A stretch of DNA of 8,120 nt, from the NCBI GenBank assembly GCA_044225155.1, contig JBGAJB010000154.1, forward strand, positions 1-8,120, read 5' to 3'. Position numbers and translations under genes: made by a program. This DNA comes from CAYMBL01 sp044225155. GTDB taxonomy: Bacteria; Planctomycetota; Phycisphaerae; UBA1845; Fen-1342. Under the pieces are notes generated by a model. That model worked only from the letters and a program-made list of their open reading frames with translations, was not told the DNA's origin and did not search any database. Below, in pieces: positions 6,283 through 8,120 of the stretch. Numbering within the stretch: the first letter of the stretch is position 1; each line of letters opens with the position of its first letter.

Positions 6283-6288
6283 TATACT
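6283..6288 (+). promoter_or_regulatory. Probable -10 element of lat
   Basis: TATACT stands in a locally AT-rich patch 34 nt upstream of the lat ATG, which would give a leader of roughly 28 nt carrying the Shine-Dalgarno sequence. The hexamer is identical to the one proposed for the tRNA-Lys promoter. No good -35 box is seen at 16-18 nt upstream, so an activator or a relaxed sigma preference may be involved. Confidence 0.45.
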
Positions 6289-6322
6289 GCGGTGCTTTTT
6301 GCAGCGAAGGGAAAGGTGCCTG

Positions 6323-7717
6323 ATGATCGCCGCCGCGCCGGGCCGCATTGTGGGTCGCGAAGTTTCCGCGGCCGAGACGATCGATGTGCTGAAACGCCAC
6401 ATCCTCGTCGACGGTTTTCACATCGTGCTCGATCCGCAGGCCAGCCACGGCGCGTATCTGCACGACGCCGCGACCGCCAAGGAATATCTCGACGTTTACT
6501 CTTTTTTTGCGTCGCAGCCGATCTCTTACAACCATCCAAAAATGCGCGAACCGGCGTTCCAGGCCCGCCTGCTGACGGCCGCGTCGATGAAGGTCGCCAA
6601 TCCAGACGTTTACACGCGCTATTACGCCCAATTTGTACAGACTCTGAGCGAAACGCTGGGCCTGCCGCCGCTGAATCACTATTTCTTCATTGATGGCGGC
6701 GCGCTCGCGGTTGAAAATGCCTTGAAGACCGCGTTCGATTGGAAGATTCGCAAGAACATGGCCGCCGGCCGCGGTGAAATCGGCACGCTGGTGCTGCATT
6801 TCAAACAGGCTTTTCACGGTCGAACCGGCTACACGATGAGCCTGACGAACACCGACCCCGCGAAGACGCAATACTTCCCGAAGTTTGATTGGCCGCGCGT
6901 GCTGAACCCGTATGTCAACTTCGCATTGCCGGAGCCGGAGCGAACCGAAGACGTCATTCGCCGCGAACGCGAGTCGGTCAAGCAGATTGAGGCGGCCGTC
7001 GCGCAGCATGGCCATCACATCGCCGCCCTGATCATCGAACCGATTCAGGGCGAAGGCGGCGACAACCACTTCCGCGGCGAATTCCTGCGGACGCTGCGCG
7101 ATCTCTGCGACAAGCACGAGATGCTGCTGATCTTCGACGAGGTGCAGACGGGCGTCGGCCTGACGGGCCGCAACTGGTGCTGCCAGCATTTCAACGTGCT
7201 GCCCGACATTCTCTGCTTCGGCAAGAAGATGCAAATCTGCGGCATCATGGCCGGTCCGCGCATCGACGACGTCGACAACGTCTTCAAGGTGCCCAGCCGC
7301 ATCAACTCGACGTTCGGCGGAAATCTCACGGACATGGTGTGTGCCACGCAGTACCTGAAGATCATCGCGGAGGATGAGCTGGTACCACGTGCCGCTGACA
7401 CCGGCGAGTATCTGTTGGACGGCTTGCAGCGCGTCGCCGAGCGTCGCGCGCTGATGTCGGCCGTGCGTGGCCGCGGACTGTGGACGGCCTTTGACCTGCC
7501 GAGCACGCACCTGCGCAACGTGGTGCGTACCGTGGGGCAGGAACGGCAGATGCTCATGCTCGCGTGCGGGGAAAAGACGATCCGCTTCCGCCCCGTGCTC
7601 GACATCGCGACGGGCGACATCGACCGCGGGCTGGAAATTCTCGACGGCATCCTCCGCGACGTGGCCGATTCCAAGAAATGCCTCTGTGGCGATCCGAGCT
7701 GCGGGGCGAGCGATTGA
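6323..7717 (+). CDS. lat: L-lysine 6-transaminase (class III aminotransferase)
   Basis: Lat is a PLP enzyme that moves the epsilon-amino group of L-lysine to 2-oxoglutarate, giving glutamate and 2-aminoadipate 6-semialdehyde, which cyclises to a piperideine carboxylate. The 464-residue product resembles the mycobacterial/actinobacterial Lat family (about 450 residues) rather than generic ornithine or GABA transaminases. Diagnostic stretches are FFASQPISYNHP (61-72), FFIDGGALAVENALK (121-135), FKQAFHGRTGYT (160-171), IIEPIQGEGGDNHF (237-250, with switch-type Glu244), IFDEVQTGVG (270-279, Asp272 for the pyridine nitrogen), FGKKMQICG (PLP lysine at 301 or 302) and INSTFGGNLTDM. The ATG at 6323 is preceded by AAAGG at 6 nt spacing; the upstream in-frame TTG at 6299 lies too close to the promoter. 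The last 15 residues hold three cysteines (C453, C455, C460) in a CLCGDPSC tail that I do not know from the family. The gene is divergent from pgk. Lysine catabolism or stress-linked lysine conversion is inferred. Confidence 0.92.
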   Translation: MIAAAPGRIVGREVSAAETIDVLKRHILVDGFHIVLDPQASHGAYLHDAATAKEYLDVYSFFASQPISYNHPKMREPAFQARLLTAASMKVANPDVYTRYYAQFVQTLSETLGLPPLNHYFFIDGGALAVENALKTAFDWKIRKNMAAGRGEIGTLVLHFKQAFHGRTGYTMSLTNTDPAKTQYFPKFDWPRVLNPYVNFALPEPERTEDVIRRERESVKQIEAAVAQHGHHIAALIIEPIQGEGGDNHFRGEFLRTLRDLCDKHEMLLIFDEVQTGVGLTGRNWCCQHFNVLPDILCFGKKMQICGIMAGPRIDDVDNVFKVPSRINSTFGGNLTDMVCATQYLKIIAEDELVPRAADTGEYLLDGLQRVAERRALMSAVRGRGLWTAFDLPSTHLRNVVRTVGQERQMLMLACGEKTIRFRPVLDIATGDIDRGLEILDGILRDVADSKKCLCGDPSCGASD

Positions 7718-7749
7718 ATTCAGAGATTTGAGAAGCGAGAAACGAAAAT

Positions 7750-7787
7750 CGAGATGATGATCGGCCCGCAGCGCCGCTGACATCTCG
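7750..7787. repeat. Inverted repeat between lat and the second DHH gene
   Basis: CGAGATG (7750-7756) and CATCTCG (7781-7787) form a perfect 7-bp inverted repeat with a 24-nt interval, and a CAGC-GCC-GCTG mini-hairpin (7769-7779) sits inside. It lies 32 nt after the lat stop and ends shortly before the Shine-Dalgarno sequence of the DHH gene. Only a modest T-rich patch follows (ATTTTC), so it may be a weak terminator, an attenuator-like leader structure or an operator. Confidence 0.4.
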
Positions 7788-7814
7788 TATGTTCATTTTC
7801 CGGAGATGGTTTCG

Positions 7815-8120
7815 ATGTCCCCGACTCCCGTCCCTGTTGATGTCTGCTCCGCAATTCGCTCCGCCACGCGCGTGGCGCTCGTGGGGCACGTGACGCCTGA
7901 CGCAGATTGCCTGAGTTCGATGGGCGGTATCGCTCGCACCGTGCGCCATCTCGGCAAAACGCCTGTGGCAGCCCTGCCCGACGGCACAGTTGCACGCAAG
8001 CTCGGCTTCCTCGTCGAGATGGCCGGCATGAAACCGGCGACGACGGCCGAACTCGCCGGCTGCGATCTGGCGGTCGTGGTCGATACGGCCAAGGACAGCC
8101 GGGTCAACATCGACGGCAAG
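7815..8120 (+). CDS. NrnA-like DHH phosphoesterase, 3' truncated by window edge
   Basis: The frame is open to the last base; 102 residues are visible. They show motif I as GHVTPDADCLSS (His25, Asp29, Asp31) and motif II as VVVDTA (Asp90), the first two metal-binding motifs of the DHH superfamily in the NrnA-like arrangement; the DHH signature itself would lie beyond the window. The ATG at 7815 is preferred over ATG 7806, because the GGAG at 7802-7805 is 9 nt from the former but directly abuts the latter. The canonical DGDxxGS glycines are replaced by Ala and Ser (DADCLSS), a mild deviation that leaves the metal ligands. The role is probably hydrolysis of short RNA or cyclic-nucleotide products in the cytoplasm. 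It is 97 nt downstream of lat and could be partly co-transcribed with it. It is a paralogue of the gene at 1-873. Confidence 0.85.
   Translation, partial: MSPTPVPVDVCSAIRSATRVALVGHVTPDADCLSSMGGIARTVRHLGKTPVAALPDGTVARKLGFLVEMAGMKPATTAELAGCDLAVVVDTAKDSRVNIDGK

Noticed and set aside
6299..6322. TTG start of lat eight codons upstream of ATG 6323
   Set aside because: It lies only about 10 nt from the proposed -10 box, where transcription would start, and the ATG has its own Shine-Dalgarno sequence.
6119..7783. In-frame upstream extension of pgk on the minus strand, open for some 550 codons antisense to lat
   Set aside because: It is antisense to a gene with clear motifs. The PGK N-terminus and Shine-Dalgarno sequence fit ATG 6118 exactly, and stop-free antisense frames are common in GC-rich genes.

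Overview
The window is a high-GC bacterial chromosome segment carrying mostly housekeeping genes. I see no mobile element, CRISPR array, phage gene or plasmid feature. The combination of very GC-rich coding DNA, an L-lysine 6-aminotransferase, a tRNA without an encoded CCA end, and a PGK with an expanded loop would fit a member of the Planctomycetota or a relative. That placement is inference, not shown by any single marker.

Layout from left to right. The window opens inside a plus-strand DHH/DHHA1 phosphoesterase of the NrnA type (1-873, 5' end cut off). A tRNA-Lys(UUU) gene follows on the minus strand (906-978). About 530 bases without a convincing gene come next; they hold the tRNA promoter and leader or operator-like structure for the following gene. 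That gene (1508-2641, plus strand) encodes an exported protein of unknown function. It has a clear signal peptide, a strong Shine-Dalgarno sequence and a very strong intrinsic terminator (2676-2718).

Convergent to it is a four-gene minus-strand operon read from 6118 down to 2732: pgk, rpe, a histidine-phosphatase-fold protein, and accD. Gaps are 7 nt between the first two genes, a 4-nt ATGA overlap, then 30 nt. The operon joins lower glycolysis, the pentose-phosphate/Calvin epimerase step and the first committed step of fatty-acid synthesis. The third gene is the oddity: it keeps the fold of the phosphoglycerate mutase family but lacks both catalytic histidines and two phosphate-binding arginines.

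Divergent from pgk, across a 204-nt region with promoter-like elements and inverted repeats, is lat (6323-7717, plus), an L-lysine 6-aminotransferase with an unusual cysteine-rich C-terminal tail. The window ends within a second NrnA-like DHH phosphoesterase (7815 onward), so two DHH-family genes bracket the segment.

The best candidate for something undescribed is the apparently dead histidine phosphatase kept in translational coupling between rpe and accD. The exported protein of unknown family comes second.
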